Positions 24,533 through 39,500 of a stretch of 64,000 bases of DNA are shown here, piece after piece. A program made the translations under genes and the position numbers. This DNA is from Hepsetus odoe. Taxonomy: Eukaryota > Chordata > Actinopteri > Characiformes > Hepsetidae. Numbering within the stretch: position 1 is the stretch's first letter; each line of letters starts with the position of its first letter. The stretch is from the NCBI GenBank assembly GCA_017165825.1, contig CM029374.1, positions 6,374,243 to 6,438,242 on the forward strand, given 5' to 3'. A model generated the notes under the pieces. The model did not search any database, was not told where the DNA came from, and worked only from the letters and a program-made list of their open reading frames with translations.

Positions 24533-27500
24533 CAGACAGATAGATAGATTTTTAACCACCCCTCATTTCTTTATATTTCTTTATATATCTGTCTGTCTGT
24601 CTGTTAGCGAATCACCTTTTGTACCTGTCAAACTCTCTAATCTTTAGCATATGGAATAGATTAAATGAAAGAAACAAATGTTACTGTGACAAACTACCCA
24701 AAGATACATAGAGACCAGATAAAGTATTTCCAACCATTAAATTTAATTAAATGCACCATCAGTAGTAAACTGATCACCTTTGCCATCATCAAAAATCATC
24801 AAGTTAGACAGCTTTGTTCTGCTTAAATGTTTCACACATAGGACACTGTGGGGCTTAACAAAAAAACAATCGACTGAAAATGGTCAGGGACTGGATGGAA
24901 AATGAAATGAAGGAAAAAACTTTGCCCTTAAGAAAGTGTGGATGACTATTTCTCAACAATACATTAAGAACACAAGAGAGTTCTCTTTAGAAACAAAAAT
25001 ATTAAGAAATGAGAGGTGACTCAAGACTTCTGCACAGTACTGTAGATAGACACTACAAAAAAAGAATAAAGATAGAAAGATGATTTGCATCGAAGCCATG
25101 TTTCTCTTAATTTCAATTTAGCCTTGATAATACCACAGAAAAGGTTAAAGGACAAATTTGCTGATTTGCTGTAAAACAACTGATTCCAGATCAGATCAGA
25201 TCATCAAATGCAATCCTAAAAGTAATTCAAGGTGTTGCACATACACTGCTGAGACTGAGTATGTGTCATCATATGTCCTCCCATGCCCCATTCTTTAGTG
25301 CCAGTTTGTGAAATGATAAATGAAAATGTGAAGAAATGTGAAATAAATAAATGACCTGATACTCATAGGAAGTGTAGGGCAGTAGCTTTTGGTCATGGTG
25401 TGAGGTGGAGATGTTGCTGTAGATCATTGTGGCTGCAGAGTGGCCCTGTGTGTCTTCACCCAGCCTCCGGTACAGCTCATAGTGCAGCAGCTTGCCATTA
25501 GCCTGAGCCGGGGGCGACCAGGAGAGCAGGAAGATATTCTGCATGCCATTGGAGTCAGCCTGCAGCTCCAGCAGTGGTGCAGACTGGCCAGCGGGAGGCG
25601 CCTCCTGCGTCTGAATGGAAGACCAATCACTTGCAGCACAGCCAAGCAGAGTGCAGGCCTCCACTCTCACTTCGTACCTGCACAAGAGCCGCATCCAGGG
25701 GGGAAAAAAGCAATTACACTGAGCCTTCCCCTCCCATGTCCCAGTACACAAATACAGCACAGATGGCTTGAGTTCAAATAAGTTTTAACTGGTTGCAGGG
25801 AATCTCTTAGTGCTCCTGTTTAAAAGCCTTTTGCATTTTATTTGACACGGGGTTATGTAGGGTTATAAAAAGTCCTTCTGCTTTCGGAAACATTTTATCT
25901 GCTGAGTTAAAATTGTTAACAAGACCTCTAAAAATACATTTGTTGTAATTAAATTTGTAATGGAATTAAACTCCTGATTCAAAAGCAATGTGCTGGGCCT
26001 GACAAAAACACAAAAACAGAGCTCCTGTTTGGGACAGGGTCAGCAGGATTGAAGGGAAGAGCAAAAGGGAGGAAAGGAGAGGAGGAGAATAGAGCGAAGG
26101 TCGTTTGACAGAGGTGGCGATGGGGAAATGATAATGCTGATGAGCTGTTATTATCCCCACCCGTGCTTATCTGTATTTCACTTCAACATGCGTACACACA
26201 CACGGCCTTCCACCATCCTTCATTTGACTGCCTCTCTGCCTTTGACTGTCTTTGTCTAAGCTGGGGGAGATGGAAAACACAAGGAAAAAGCCTCAAGGTT
26301 GACTTCCCCAGTCTCCCTATATCTGCATCCTTATTCTTTTTTTTTTTTTCTCCGTTCAGTCTGACCTTATTATTAAAACACCTTTTTATTTGGCCAGATG
26401 GCTAGATTCCTGTACATAAGCATGGAGTAACATCAGATACAGTGTTCATGCTTCAGTAAGATTATATATATAAGACAGAATGAAAGAAATATTTAAAGAG
26501 CAGAAGAACACAGAAGATCAGAATTGGTGATGAAAATATAATCCCCTTATCCTCAGTTCAACATGCATACAGCTAAATGTTTATTTTTTAAATGAGTTCA
26601 TATTACTTTAATTTAATTATTTTGTCATTATATATCTTTTTAATAGTGACTGTTTATCATTTTTATATGTTTATACAGAAATGATCACAATGTAAGGAAA
26701 ACTGATTACAGTATCTTATAAATCAATCCTCAAAAGCATGAATATTCAGAAGCACAAATATTCACTATATAGTGAAGATATGAAATATCTTCTTTAGAGC
26801 AGTAGTCACTGCAATATGTAGTAATTTCCCACATTTCAATATCATGCTCATCACCATTAAATAAAACCTTAAAGGAATATAATAAGTGTAAACAATTTTC
26901 TCACTACCTCAACAAGCAATTCTGCAATTTTGCACTGGAGCTAGAAGGCTAATGCAGGTAATTTAGCTGCAGTTTGTATGTGCTTTCATTACTTGATAGC
27001 TATGTTAGTCTTGTAGTTTTCTTTCCACCTTTAATCAACTGGATAAAGAAATCGTTTAAATTAGATTTTCTTCCAAACTTTAATGCACGTAAATTAATTT
27101 ATATCATTTATAAAAGTGCATATCTAGCTCTAATGGTACCTGTAGTAGGGCTTCAGAGCAGTAAGGGAGAAGCTGAGGCTCTGGAAGGCAGTATGATGTG
27201 GGGCAAAGATCAGCCTCTTCACATCGGAATCAGTGGGGTCCCGTTTGTACAGTGAGTAGCTGATGATAACTCCATTGGCCCGAGCTGGAGGGTCCCATTG
27301 CACCATCACGCTGAAGGGTCCCAGTGACTGCAGCCGAGGAGGGGCCACTCCCGAAGGGGCTGAAGGCTGGGTCCGTGCCATGGCTGGTGGACTAGTGACT
27401 GTGCCCTGGCTGTTATTGGCTGTGACAGTGTATCTGTACTCAACGCTGGGCAACAGGGTGAAGTCATGAAAGCGTGTGTCCATGCCTGTGTAGATGATGA

Positions 27501-30500
27501 GCCCATTTCTGTAGAGCTCATAGCCTATGATGATGCCATTGGGCTGATTAGGCTCTTTCCATGCTACCTCCACTGACTCAGGGCCTGTTACTTTTAGTGT
27601 TGGGGCAAGCATGTCAGCAGGTGGTGCTTCTTTGGTTTTAGCTGATATAGATGAACTGGGGGTGCAGCCTCCTTTAGTGCAGGCTGTTAAGATGAGGACA
27701 TAAGGAGTGTGTGGCTTCAAATCGGTCACCTCCACACGTAGCTTCTTCCCATGGTATACCTCCTCACCGTTAACCTGCAGGATATATTCAACTATTTCTC
27801 CATTCTGGCTGGGTGGTATGGTCCATGCTATGTTAAAGGAATGGGCTGTGACATTGGTCACAGTGGGTGGTTCTACTATTTCAGGGGCAGCTTCTAAAGT
27901 CCTTATTGCAGTGGGCAGGCTAGTGGTACAGCCAGCTACTGTACACGCAGTGACCGCATAGCTATAGTCAGTGTAAGCTGTCAAATCCTCATCAGTATAG
28001 TTTAACACTGAGGAGTCAAAGCTGAAATGAAAGCCAACATTATCCCTTTGAATCCTATAGCTTACAAGGATACCATTGGGCTCTAAAGGAGGTGTCCAAG
28101 ACACATAAATCTCATGAGGTCGTCCTTCCAAGTGACTGACAGCAGGGGGAGCCAGCCCCCTAGGAGGTGCTTGTTTGGTATGAATGGTCAACCAAGGGCT
28201 GTCCGTTGAACCTGCTGCATTTGAAACACGTACACAGAATCTGTACCTGCTCCATGGCTGCAAGCCAGAGATATTGCAGGAGAAGCTACTAGCTTCTACA
28301 CCTTCCTCTGTATACACAATCTTGGATCGTGCTGAATAATCCTCATCGTTCCTCACTCTAGCGTCCTCCAGACTCACCGCCATTACCTGGTAAAGGAGGA
28401 TTCTGCCATTTGGCTGTGCAGGAGGGTTCCACTGGAGCTCCACACTGTGGGCCCCAATATGCTGCGCTGTAGGAGCCAGCAGGGAAGAAGGGGTTGCCTC
28501 TTCAGTGGTTACAAGCTGGGGGGCGGTCTTGGTGCATCCTGCCTCGGTGCACGCTTCCAAGACCAAAGAATAGGTAGTGTACGGCTCCAAGCGCCGGAAC
28601 AGGAACTGACGTGAGAGACCGCTGAACTCCAGGTTATCATCACTGAAAATATTATACATCTACAGACACAAACAGAGAAGCTGGGGTTTAATCCCAGCCA
28701 AGAAACAAGTCTGCGATATACACTGGAGGTTCTAAACTCTTGTCTTAGGGATCCCTCATATCTGCGCAGATTCCTGTATTCTCTACCCAACAGACTTGAC
28801 CCAGCTCATGGAGAGCTTGATAATTACTTGATGAACTGGGTCAGGTGTGTTGATGCATGGAATAGTAATTACAGTTTTGTAGTCAGTTCAGTGTGAGCAG
28901 CCCTCCTTTGTAATAGGGGCATATGATATGGATCATTACTTGAGTATGAAGCCTTGTCAGATATGCAAATCAAATAAGCAGTGTTATCACCTTCTGATAG
29001 TGACAGTTATTCCAAATGCTGTGATGAACAGAACACAAGATTTTTTTAGATATCCAGGTACTTTATTCATTAACAAACTACGTGGTGAAACTCGGTGGCT
29101 TTTCAGAGCAGCATTAGGGGTAGGTTGAGGGTTAGGATCTAGATTAGATTTCACTTATTGTGTAAGACTAAGGTTAGGGTTTAATAGATTCTTTCATCTT
29201 TTTCTTCAGTTGCATTTAACAGATATTTAGTTGAACTTCAGGGAACAACAAGCTGAGCATCTACAAATCAGCTACAAGGGACTATTGAAATAAACTGTAT
29301 TCTAGTTTTAGTTAACCAGGTTTTCCACACTTTCTGCTTCTTTGTTAGTTAAAGCTGCCTTAGCAAATCATATGAATACTCTAAAAATGAAAAAGCTAAA
29401 GTTTTATCTTCACTTTCCCGCATTGGTACATTTCTAATCCTTTGAGCTGATTTAGCAAGAATATTGTTGGGTATTGTGAGCATACACTGTTCAGGTCAGT
29501 AGGACTCCCAAACTGGCATGGACTACCAAAGTGTAAAGTGTCTCTGTCAAAGTACCTTGATGACTCCATTGGGCGAGGCTGGTTCAGGCCAGTGAAGCAA
29601 CAGTGCACGTCCATTCTCCCTTTTCTCCACGCTGAAATTGGCAAGGCCACTGGGTGACGCCTGCAAAGTGTGCACTGCTACCCAGGGGCTAGATGCTATG
29701 CCTGCTCCATTCATTGCCTCCACTCGCACATCGTAGGTTGTGTATGGTTCCAAACCAAACACACGGGCCTGAAACACATTGTCCTGGAGACACATACATA
29801 AACACACATTAATTAAATGCATAGAGACAGGTTATAAGGGCTTGCAATCAGAACATATCAATATGGAAAACAATACAAAAATGCATCTTATTTTACATAT
29901 GCAAACATAACTTTCTTGAAGTAAAAGAAACCTTTTCAGCAGACAATTGCAAAAAAACTATTATCCGAACCATTATAGTACCTTATTAGCCTATTCACTA
30001 ATGTAGACCAGTTACCTCAAGTCAGTTAGCAGAAGAGCTAGTCAACTGATTCATAGCATTTTACAGTGCATCAGTAATGGCTTACTTCATGGTTGTGAGA
30101 AATGTGTGGCTTTAAGCTGCAGTTTAACCCACCAATTTAGTTAGCCAGGAAAAACACACATGTATATCGCCTTGCAGGATTTCAGCACTAGTGTTATAGA
30201 CTCCAGCAGAGCACAATGCTACAGGGATCTGCCCCTATTCCCACAGCTAGAGGTTAGTCAGCATCTCGTGAAGGCCGGCCCTGGGAGAAATATAAGCTGA
30301 CATCGTATGAAGCCATGTGTGAGGAAGGCATGCTGAAACAAGCCAGCCAAACTGAACCTTTTCTTCCTTTTCTTATGTCTTGAGTTTTGTGTTTCCCCTT
30401 ACATCTCTTTCATCATTCTCTCTCACTGTCACAGACACCAGTGAAGATGATTAATCCACCTCCATCTGACCCGTACCCTCCCAACACCTCTAGCTGGATA

Positions 30501-33500
30501 CCTTACCCTTTTTTCTTTCCACCTTTACTTTCTCCCTTCCCCTCACTGGAGTCCAATACATGCACCCTCTCCAGAGCTTATTTTGATATGATCTCTATGT
30601 GGTTTGGTTCATTCCTATGCCATTCCATCCAGATTGGTACAGAATGCGGGCATGGAGCTGATAACACCGCATTTGAACCACCACTTTGGGTTGATTATTT
30701 TTTTGTTTGTTTTACTCTTAAGCTTGTCATGCTTATTAGGTCAGCTGGGATGACGGATGTCGCCTTGCTGAGTTTGGAAAAGAGCAGGGGTGAATCTTCA
30801 ATCATTTGAGGTGATGGCTTGAAATTAGTGGGCCTTAATCCTGGCTGCCTTACATATGGAATGTTACAGTGCACCTTCTATGGTCTCTGGGAGGTGGAGG
30901 CACAGCACTATCCCACCTTGCAGAGTGGAATTCTCAGGCCGCCCAGGAATTCTATCACTGGTGCAACAATCCATCAGAGACTCATCACACCCAGGTGGCC
31001 AGGATCCACCGACTGGCCCATTGCTAGCTCTGGCCTGCATAACCAACTGCGGAGGTCATGGAGCTAGTGGCGTTAGACGGTAAAATACAGGCCATCCCCA
31101 GCTCTCAGGTGGCGAGTGGGTAGATGGCTCCCCTGAGTCACTCCGAGTTTCTGGATCTTCCTTAAAGGGTAGACATCTCTTAATCACAAGCCCACAGTAC
31201 AAAGCCTGCAAAGCCACTGAGAGGCACTGCCACGCAGTTCATGGACTAACAGCCAGAGCAGCCTCCTTGCCCAGAGTAAATTGCGTGGCAAAACAAGAAT
31301 GAACCTATGCCCTAAGCTTTTCATGAGAATGAGACCCAAATCGTTACCTTGTCTCTGATCTGTTCCGCAGGCCAATCAGGAAACCTCCTTCCTGAGGGAA
31401 AAAAATTAAGACAAGAACCTGAAGCACTGCTGGAACCAGGCTCCAGTGGTGAATGGAGATTGGGCCCTTTGCCACCATTTCACTTCATTATCAAAAATGA
31501 TCTACTATGTGGTACCAAGGAGAGGCACCCCCATTGAAACCTGGCCCTGAGGTACAAGATCAACATCATCATGTATCTGGCTCACAGTCACCCCCTCAGA
31601 GGCCACCCTGGGGAGACCTTGAAGAAGATCGAGGATTGGTTTTATTGGCACACATCCAGGCGTCGGCACATAACTTCATCCAGCACTATGCAATGTGCTG
31701 ACAGATTGCACACTGGATGCCCCAACTAGCCCCCTTGGTATCACTGCCCATCATTTATGGGCTGCTGCCCATGGACATGAATACATCCTGGCATTGGTCG
31801 ACTATGCCACCTGGTACTCAGAAGCTATTCCGCTAAGGAAAGTGATTTCTGATCACACAAGAGCTCTTCTTCCTCTCGAGTCGAGTGTGGATCCCCTTAG
31901 AGATCCTCACCAACCAGACTTCTGCTGGTTGTTGTGGGAAAAACTCTTTCACACAATCGTCTGTCACCCTCTTACAGCGGAGCTGGCAGAACACTGCAAC
32001 CAGACATTGAAGAGGATGCTACCAAGGGGGATTGAGGATGATGAATGGAAATGGGATTTCATGTTGCCCTATTTGCTCTGTGTAGTCTGGGAAATGCCCC
32101 AGGCATCCATGGGCTATACTCCATTTGTGTTCCTCTTTAGGCTTACAGAAGGTGATGCCTGTGAGAACATGGAGGAGGACCAGCGAATGCAGCAGTGTCT
32201 GTACATCCAGCCAGCCCAACCCCAGCATTTTCAGCCAGGTGATTGAGTACTGATCCTGATTCCCACCTCCACCTGCAAATTCCTTGCCACCTGGAAAGAG
32301 CTGTATACCATGGATCAGGAAGTCAGACCAGTTACTTATTAGGTCTGCCAGCTGGGCTGGCACCAGGACTCCCAGGTATACCACATCAAAAACCAAAAAA
32401 AATAGATCAACAGTTGGATATCCACCTGGGGGAACAACTGAATGATGTACAACGCAGGAAGTAAGTTAGTGCGTCGATTAGATCATCAGTGTAGTGTTTT
32501 CTGATCTGTGCAAGACACATCTGATCCAACATGATATCCGCGCCCCTGCCAGAGTCGTGTTGCACCAACAGTCCTACAGAGCGGTAGAGGCCGGGTGGGA
32601 CATCCTCAAGTATGAGTTCCAGCCCTGTTGTGATGGTGCCTGAGCACAACAGGATTTTGCTCCTGGAATGACTTCCTTATGTTAAACAAGGTGTCTCTAT
32701 TTGATAGCTATGCCATGAGTGGATGAACTGAAAAAAAGATTATGGGGGAACATTTTAGCTTCACCTCGGAGCTCATCAGAGGCTAGTGGCAGGTACCAAT
32801 GGCCCCAGCATTACGGAAGAAAATGGCTTTTAGGCCCCCTAGTGGGCACTGGCAGCACAGCTTCGGCAAAAGTTTTAAGAACGTCAAAGAATTGGTTTTC
32901 AAGTTTGCTTCTTCAATTAATTGTTTTTTATCAGATGTTTCTATGGTAACTGAAGTATAATTACAAGCATTTCATACGTTTCATTCAAAAGGCAATTGAC
33001 AATTACAAGTTTATGGAAAGAGTAAATATTTACAGAGTCGGCCCTTCTTTTTCAAGACTTCTTTAATTTGCCATGGCACTGCCAACAACTGCACCAAATC
33101 CTGATTGATGGAGCCCATTCTTGCATAATCAATGCTTAGAGTATGTCAGAATTTGCTGTGTGCACAAAGTGCTCCTTTTTCCCTTCGCCATTACACGGGA
33201 CACATGGAAAAACTACTTAACAGACATCTTTTTTTCCCAGGCATCACACAATGTGAGCATCGATTGAGGCTGTGTGTGTGGATATGAGTGACTTATGGAA
33301 CATATGGAATGTTACATATACATCATTTATTATTATATATTATAAATGATGACATGGTCAAAATACTCACTTGCCTAATAATTGGGCACACAGTTTATAT
33401 ATTTAAATGGTCGTAGCCTCAGCAGTAAAAACATGTTTTCTTTAAAATGTATTTGCTTCAGTATCATTCAGAGAGATGAATCTGGGTTTGCAGATGCCAG

Positions 33501-36500
33501 GAGAGCCAGTAGTGATTTGGTGGAGGAGAAATAATGGTCTGGGCTTTTAAAACTGAGCTAGTTCTGGTTTCATGATTACACATTTTGAGTCCTTTTTGCA
33601 TTCGAGGCACTAAAATGCAGACACAGAAAAAAAGAGAAAGTGAGAATAATAAAGCTTTCTTATTTACAAAGCAGTCTGGCAAAAGCTGGTGAGCATTCCC
33701 AGGAATTACAGATGGTATATTATGCTATTTACTCAGAGCAGTTCAGGGCAACACTTTAGTGTCATTTTGTGAATTCATGACACAATTTACTGATCTCAAA
33801 CTGATCTCAATACAGACATTTGCTCTAGATGGTTCATGAATACCATGCATTTGAATGCCAAGGTCCAGTAAACACTAAACCGTATCCGGTTTGGACCAGG
33901 ATTATAAAGCTGTTATCATCCTTACTCAGCGGCATTGGCATACAAGGGCAAAAATTACCATAATAGTAAAACTACGCTCAGATAGCAAAGCTGGGAGAAT
34001 TCATGTCTGATACACTATGGATTTCGTAAATGATTTCGACCATGCCTTTAACAGCTAAGTGGATTAATCGTGGCCATAACTAAAGGCAAAAAAGGATTTC
34101 ATGAACCCAGTGCCAGCATGGCATCAGCATAAGGTTTGGCACCAACAGTCAATCGTAACCCCCCCACCAGCCCCCAAGACAGCTTTTTTATACCCGCATC
34201 CATTACGACTCTGGGAGGCGGCGGGCCGTTTAAAAGGTACCTTTTTAACGCTGTGAAATATGGAACGCGTTTGGACTATAAACCCGGCAAACATATGCAC
34301 ACTGTCAATAGCAACAGCTGCTTCATTCCATTTTATTTCAGCACTGAGACTTATATCCAGCCCCTAGATGGCAATGCTATCAAACTCTTTTCCAAACATG
34401 GATACCGAGACATTAACAAGCGCACGCTCGCTGGACCAAGACACTCAAGGCAGCCATTAAACAGCAACTAAGAGGATTGATTTTGGTTATAGATTTCCAA
34501 ATAAATGTTAACAGCACAGATCCCTAAAATAGGAAGTGTTTAAGTTTTGATTAAGGGAATCGGATCAGGCTGCCTTAAGGGCCATGCAAAACCTGAACCT
34601 TGTATCTCTACAGCAGAAAGAAAAAGCATGCACTTGACATAGATGTATATCTTCTGTTAATTGTATGTATTTCCTCAGGTGAATGAAATGATTCTGTTCT
34701 GGATCTTTTGCTCCATTTTTTTCCTGCGTTACATTTCGACTGCTGTTCCCCAACAACCTGTGGGCGGCTCAACTTTTTATGAAAGGCTCAGATCTCCTCT
34801 TGACAAATGCACAATTCACACTTTAGCCGATTCAAAGGGAAATCAGCATAATTGAGTCAGAGAGAACCCTCCTTATGTTATGCATTAGAGGAACAGGAGA
34901 CAGAAGCGCAGTTAGTGGTTCAGGGAATCAGTCATTTGTACTGTCTTTTGCAACCTTTTTCTTTTTCTCTCCCCCCCTCTTTCAACTCAACACAGGTCTC
35001 CTGTGCCATCAGAGGCTTGTGTGCGAGTTATTTCCTGTGACAGCGCTGGGGGTCGAGCGGGCCTGGGGATGATTTTAATTAAGAATAACCATGTGTATTT
35101 GTCACAACAATTATGCTAATTAGCCGAAAGCGGAGAATCCTGGCCCTTCAAAGGTATGTGACTGCCTCATCTGCATACAGTAGACGAGCCTGTCCCTGCC
35201 TGCTGCTGCTGACTTCAGCCTAGACTTGCTCTTTCATTAGCACACCACTAACAGCAGCACAGCAGCAGGACCTGCCGCATCAAAAAGCATCAGCTGAGGC
35301 CTTTATCCGAGGAAAAGTTGTGGTGGCTTTTTCAAAATTTCACTCCTTGTGAGTCTACCCAGCGAGCAACCAAGTGAGGGCCAGCCTGCAGTTGAAATTA
35401 ATGGAAAAATTGCTAATCAAAAACACACACGTACGAATCTGTTTATCTCTTGCATGCTGTTTTCAATAGACTTGATCTGACACTTGTAAATGTGGGTGTT
35501 GTTATCAAGCACATAAGGGGGTTTTATTCCAAACAAACAGGAACACAAATGACTTTGGTAGATCTCTTGGTAACATCAGCTCCTGACATCCTGCAGCCAC
35601 ACCTATTAGGACTGGATTATACGTCCCAGATGTAAATCAATGCTATTTATGTAAGTCGTTTATGAATGGTAATTGGTAGATAGGACAGTTTGACAGGTCG
35701 CAAGATGATTCCATAGCAAATTATAAAGAATTTTGCAGAATACCATATATCATGCTAATGTTACCAGCATCCCTGAATCAATGCATGCTTTCTATTCCTC
35801 CATTTCAATAAGAACCTCAAATAAGAACAAAAATCAGTTACATAAAGACCTAAAGACACAAGAGACTTTGAAACCTCCCCTGATTAACCAAGGCTCCTCT
35901 TCTGAGGCCCTTATTGTTCTGCTATCCAAGCCTCTTAATCCTGAGTGCACCTTTAGTGCAAGTATTGAAGAGAAGGCAGGCAAAGATGAGCTTGGGCTTA
36001 CATTCAACATTACTGGAAAGCATGTGGCCTCTTGTGCGGGAGTAATAATGAAACAGCAGACTTTAGCAGAGAGGTTTCGCAGTCTAAGATGCTTGTGCTG
36101 GATGGGTGATTTGCTGTTTGGGGTGGACGACTGTGTTTCAAAGAAGCTCCAATCAGCCTGAGAGCCCTCAAATCACTGGCCACTTCTTCTGACGGGACCC
36201 GTGTCTGATAGAGACTAGCCTCTTTGTTGAAGAGCACGCACAAGGATGCTTATGCATACATGCACACAAGAAGCGGAAAAATTCATTGATGCATTATGAT
36301 GCATCAAACTGAAGGTGGCACAGATTTTACAAACTTTAAATCAACTGTAATTGGATTTTTATTATATTGAAGAATTTATGCACTTGACAAATACAAAACT
36401 GTGATAGTGCTCTCAAAATAAATAAATAAATAAATCACTCCCTAAAATATGTTGGATTCATTTACTTTTTGGACTTTGAAGGCTCTAGATGGAATTGGAA

Positions 36501-39500
36501 ATTAATGTGCTTAAACACCATGGCCGTCTCATTAAGCAACAACAAAAACAGTGTTTTTGATTCTTTGATGACAAATTTTAATAAATAAATAAATAAATAA
36601 GTTCACTCCCTGCGATGGGCTGGCGACCTGTCCAGGGTGCGTCCCCCGTCCTCGCCCTGTGTGCACTGGGTTGGACACCAGCACTCCCCCGCGACCCCGT
36701 TTGGGACAAGCGGCAGATAATGGATGGATGGATAAATAAGTTCATTAATTCATTTATTCAATCGTTCATATATTAAACACTTCTCCTAAGAAGGGTCACG
36801 GGTGTTGCTGAAGCATTTCCCAGTGCACCCAGGGCAAAAGACTAGAGAAGCATCTTGGACAGGTTGCCAGTTCACTGCAGGATAACGTATACTCAGATAA
36901 ATCAAATACATAAATAAACCATATTGGATAAAATTGTGACAAAAACAACAGAAGAAATAGTTCAATAAATAAAGTCCCACAACAACATCAGAAAAAAAAA
37001 ACACTAAACAAATTTACTAAACCACCTTGACATGACAACGGCAAAGTGATGTTTTTTGCCGTTGTGGAAAAACAGGCTACAGCAGAAGGATGCCTCTGTC
37101 ACTCCTGAAATCCATTTTGTTATTAAAAATATTGGCACGTCTGCTCCACCTCAATCAAGAGCTTTAAAAATGATGAAAAAAAATGGGTTGTGAGAGTTTT
37201 GTGGATGTTTTTGTGGAACAGATTTGGGTTCCAGTGCTAAAATAAAATGTGAATGCCAAACAGTTTCTGGATGCTTGAGCACATTTGGTAAATGGAAGTG
37301 TGTACTGTTTTACGCTAAATTATTACACTAAAAGGCCTTTTGAAATGGACATCATATTGTCTAACCTTCACACGCTGTGCCATCTTCCAGTCTTGTGTTA
37401 GTTGCATTCACCACACCATATGGCAGGAAAGAACACAAGCAAACAAAACACGAGTGACACTCAACAAAAAATGTTCACACTTCTCCTGTCAGTTTCTATT
37501 GGGCGTGACCCCACGTTGACACGCAGCAGCCGTCTTTGATGAAGCAACGAGTCTCGCTACAACCCATAAAGCAAAGTGTAATCAAACAGGGGCCCTTACA
37601 GCATTCATCCTTTTAGTTAATGAGCGGCCATGCTGTTTATGTGGCCCGAAACTGGCTGCTCAGAATTCTGCTCAGATTGTTCCACGCCGCTCAAACGAGT
37701 GTCTCGTCGTCTACAAAAAAATAAAAAAAAGACATGGTCCAGTGCTTGCCATCATGTCTATACACTCTTCCCTCTCTTCTTAATGATACACTAACAGATT
37801 GTAAACATGCTGTTGCCGTTTCAACAACCCCCCCTTCTCTTTTTTTCCTGTGCATTTTTTAAACAATGTCCTTCATGTTAGAGTGGTTACAGGCAGCAGA
37901 AGGACATCATTAGAGCCATGGTTAAACTGCAATTTACACCATTAGGAAGGCAGGAGCAATTTTTATTGCCTAGTAAATTTCAGCTCTGAAATATTTGGAC
38001 CATATGGCTCAATTTGTGTAATAACCTTAATTTCTTGCACCCTTCAGGTCTGCCTGCCTCTCCGCCGCCACTCCAGCAGAGTGGGGCTTCTGTGCGCAGA
38101 AAGGCAAAGTGTGTACGGAGCGCCGGTGGAGATTAATAAGGTGTCACGTCCTGTTTGGGTGAAGGCATCGGAACAGCAGCCAGATGGTATCGCGGCAAAT
38201 GACTGTCAGGGGTCCTGATCTAATCAATAGGATGTATTAATACATCTCCCATCGCTGAGAACCTCACGGGGCCAGAGCAGCATCTGGAAAGGGGGAGGGG
38301 GAGGAATGGAAGGGGAGAGAAGAGAGAATGAGAGAGAGGGGAGAAACTGTAAAGCAGAGAGGCAGTGAAAATGGTAGAGAGACAGGCAGAAAAGGTAAAA
38401 GAAGGAAATAACTAAATGGGAGAGCTTTCAAAGTGGAAGAGAAGTAAGGCGAAAATGAAAGAAAAGTCAGTGAAAGGGAATATAGGGGATTCTGGAGCTG
38501 GCTGAGCTCAGGCCATCTCTCTCTGGTAGCTTTGATAAGTGTTTGGTAATGAGGGACGTCTGTGCGTATGGCGGTGGGGGCAGGATTTTGGCTGCACAGA
38601 CCGCCTGTGCTGTGTAGCCTCATTCAGTCCTGCCGCTGCGATGTCCCCATTAATCACCCTCTCTGGCACCAGCCACAGCACATAGCACAGCCAGGGATCA
38701 ATAGCAGACCCCCTCCCCCCATCATCAACAAAAAATAGCAAGAAAAAAGGCAGGCAGAGATTGAGGCACTGGATGGGGCTCGTTCGGCTACGTCTCTCCT
38801 CCTGATGATCCAGCGCTACTCAACATTATGAAGAAGCATTACTAAACATTATGCCATCTGCTCTGCTCCCTGCCTGCTCATGACCATCTCCTGCACATCC
38901 TGTGCCTACACAGACACAGGAGAACCTTATGAATTGCAGAGAAGACAAGTGCAAAAGTTATCAGCTTTGTGGTGTAAGTGCTGAATGTGCATGGGGCATT
39001 TTTATAATGTGGTCTATAAGGCCAAAGTTATGGCTGTATCGTTGCATGTGGGTAGCTGTGGCCTAATGATTAGAGGTTTGGTTGCTCAGATTGGGGTCCA
39101 ATCCCCAGGACTGGCAGGAAATATAGTGGATGAAAACACTTTGCCACATCCAACCAGGTGCCTTTATTGCAGCACATCCTGTCTGGTGTGTATTCACTAC
39201 CTGTGATGGATTAAATGCAAAGAACAGACAAACTCAGCTGCTCAGTGAGGATACTGTGTGTGTCCACATGGAGGAATTTAATAATTTTATTTCATTGCAT
39301 TCATAGTGAAATCCACTGCCAAACTAGTACAATGAAGTGACATCCAAACTTCACTGGGAATCCTTGCTTCACTCAGTCATCCATGTTAACTGGTGAGGAG
39401 AGTATCAACCTGTAGCCACGCAACAGTTGGTTACAGCAAAATCAATATGACACCCTTCTGCAGGCCAAATATCGACACAGCAGGCAGGACAGCTGATCTA

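Larger units (their letters stand above)
18923..25355 (-). other. USH2A intron, 6.4 kb
   Basis: Contents: two open - strand stretches of unknown origin (19022-19450, 19837-20082), an A/C-rich region (20600-20660), part of a type C SINE (21636-21752), one Tc1 terminus (22799-22915), a repeat-poor candidate regulatory block (23090-23960), a GATA array (24425-24552) and a MITE (24553-25045). I see no recognisable element in 20100-20500, 20800-21600 or 21760-22790. Confidence 0.8.

Noticed and set aside
24425..24603. CRISPR-like or satellite array
   Set aside because: The unit is a plain GATA tetranucleotide with no spacer; it is a microsatellite.
34136..34471. 111-codon + strand ORF as a gene
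   Set aside because: No family resemblance, no splice or poly(A) context, and it lies antisense within a USH2A intron. Best read as a chance frame in a repeat-free block.
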